DNA of 5,683 nt, from NCBI GenBank assembly GCA_015233485.1, contig JADFXO010000263.1:1-5683 (forward strand), written 5' to 3'. The position numbers and the translations under genes are program-made. Below, in pieces: positions 5,670 through 5,683 of this stretch (position 1 is its first letter; each line of letters starts with the position of its first letter). The DNA is from Nitrospirota bacterium. GTDB lineage: Bacteria; Nitrospirota; Thermodesulfovibrionia; Thermodesulfovibrionales; Magnetobacteriaceae. Under the pieces are notes generated by a model. It had not been told where the DNA came from, ran no database searches, and saw only the letters and a list, made by a program, of their open reading frames with translations.

Positions 5670-5683
5670 CCTAATCTTTGTGG

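Larger units (their letters stand above)
5528..5683. other. 3' flanking region with no supported gene
   Basis: This 156-base tail follows the kinase stop codon and holds the two hairpins listed separately. On the minus strand a frame is open from the window edge to a TAA at 5591-5593 and contains an ATG at 5663-5665 that would give a 24-residue peptide (starting MRHFVQCFC). No ribosome binding site or family resemblance supports it as a gene. It could be the 3' end of a minus-strand gene or of a genome repeat continuing beyond the window. Confidence 0.5.

Overview
The window holds two large co-directional genes on the + strand, 60 bp apart, that together look like a complete Ser/Thr phospho-signalling unit. 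There are no RNA genes, CRISPR arrays, transposases or recognisable mobile elements. Base composition is fairly balanced and both proteins look soluble (no signal peptide or membrane segment). The style of the genes (eukaryote-like kinase with TPR and WD40 repeats, a multidomain phosphatase) suggests a signalling-rich environmental bacterium. Nitrospirota (magnetotactic relatives), Desulfobacterota/Myxococcota, Planctomycetes or Cyanobacteria are all possible. I lean weakly to the first, but nothing here proves taxonomy.

Layout. (1) Positions 2-1744: a gene already open at the left edge. It encodes a PP2C-type Ser/Thr phosphatase, then an FHA phosphothreonine-binding domain, then a class III nucleotide-cyclase homology domain. 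Only the extreme N-terminus is missing. (2) Positions 1745-1804: a short intergenic gap carrying an 18-bp tandem duplication that starts at the stop codon of gene 1, a weak possible promoter and a Shine-Dalgarno sequence. (3) Positions 1805-5527: a 1240-residue protein with an N-terminal CxxC/CxxC zinc ribbon, a Hanks-type Ser/Thr kinase with all catalytic motifs, a TPR region, a seven-bladed WD40 propeller, an alpha-helical linker, a second seven-bladed WD40 propeller, and a conserved-looking C-terminal tail. (4) Positions 5528-5683: a tail with two small hairpins and no supported gene.

How they may work together: the kinase would be the writer, the PP2C domain the eraser and the FHA domain the reader of phosphothreonine. 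The cyclase-like domain would be an output or a second regulatory input. A Thr in the linker just before the FHA domain sits where the phospho-switch Thr of GarA-like proteins sits, suggesting a testable intramolecular switch. The cyclase domain keeps its metal and adenine-contact residues but seems to lack the transition-state Arg, so it may be impaired or a pseudo-enzyme. The most notable points are the PP2C-FHA-cyclase fusion, its pairing with a double-propeller kinase, and the nearly perfect 42-residue periodicity of the 14 WD40 blades.
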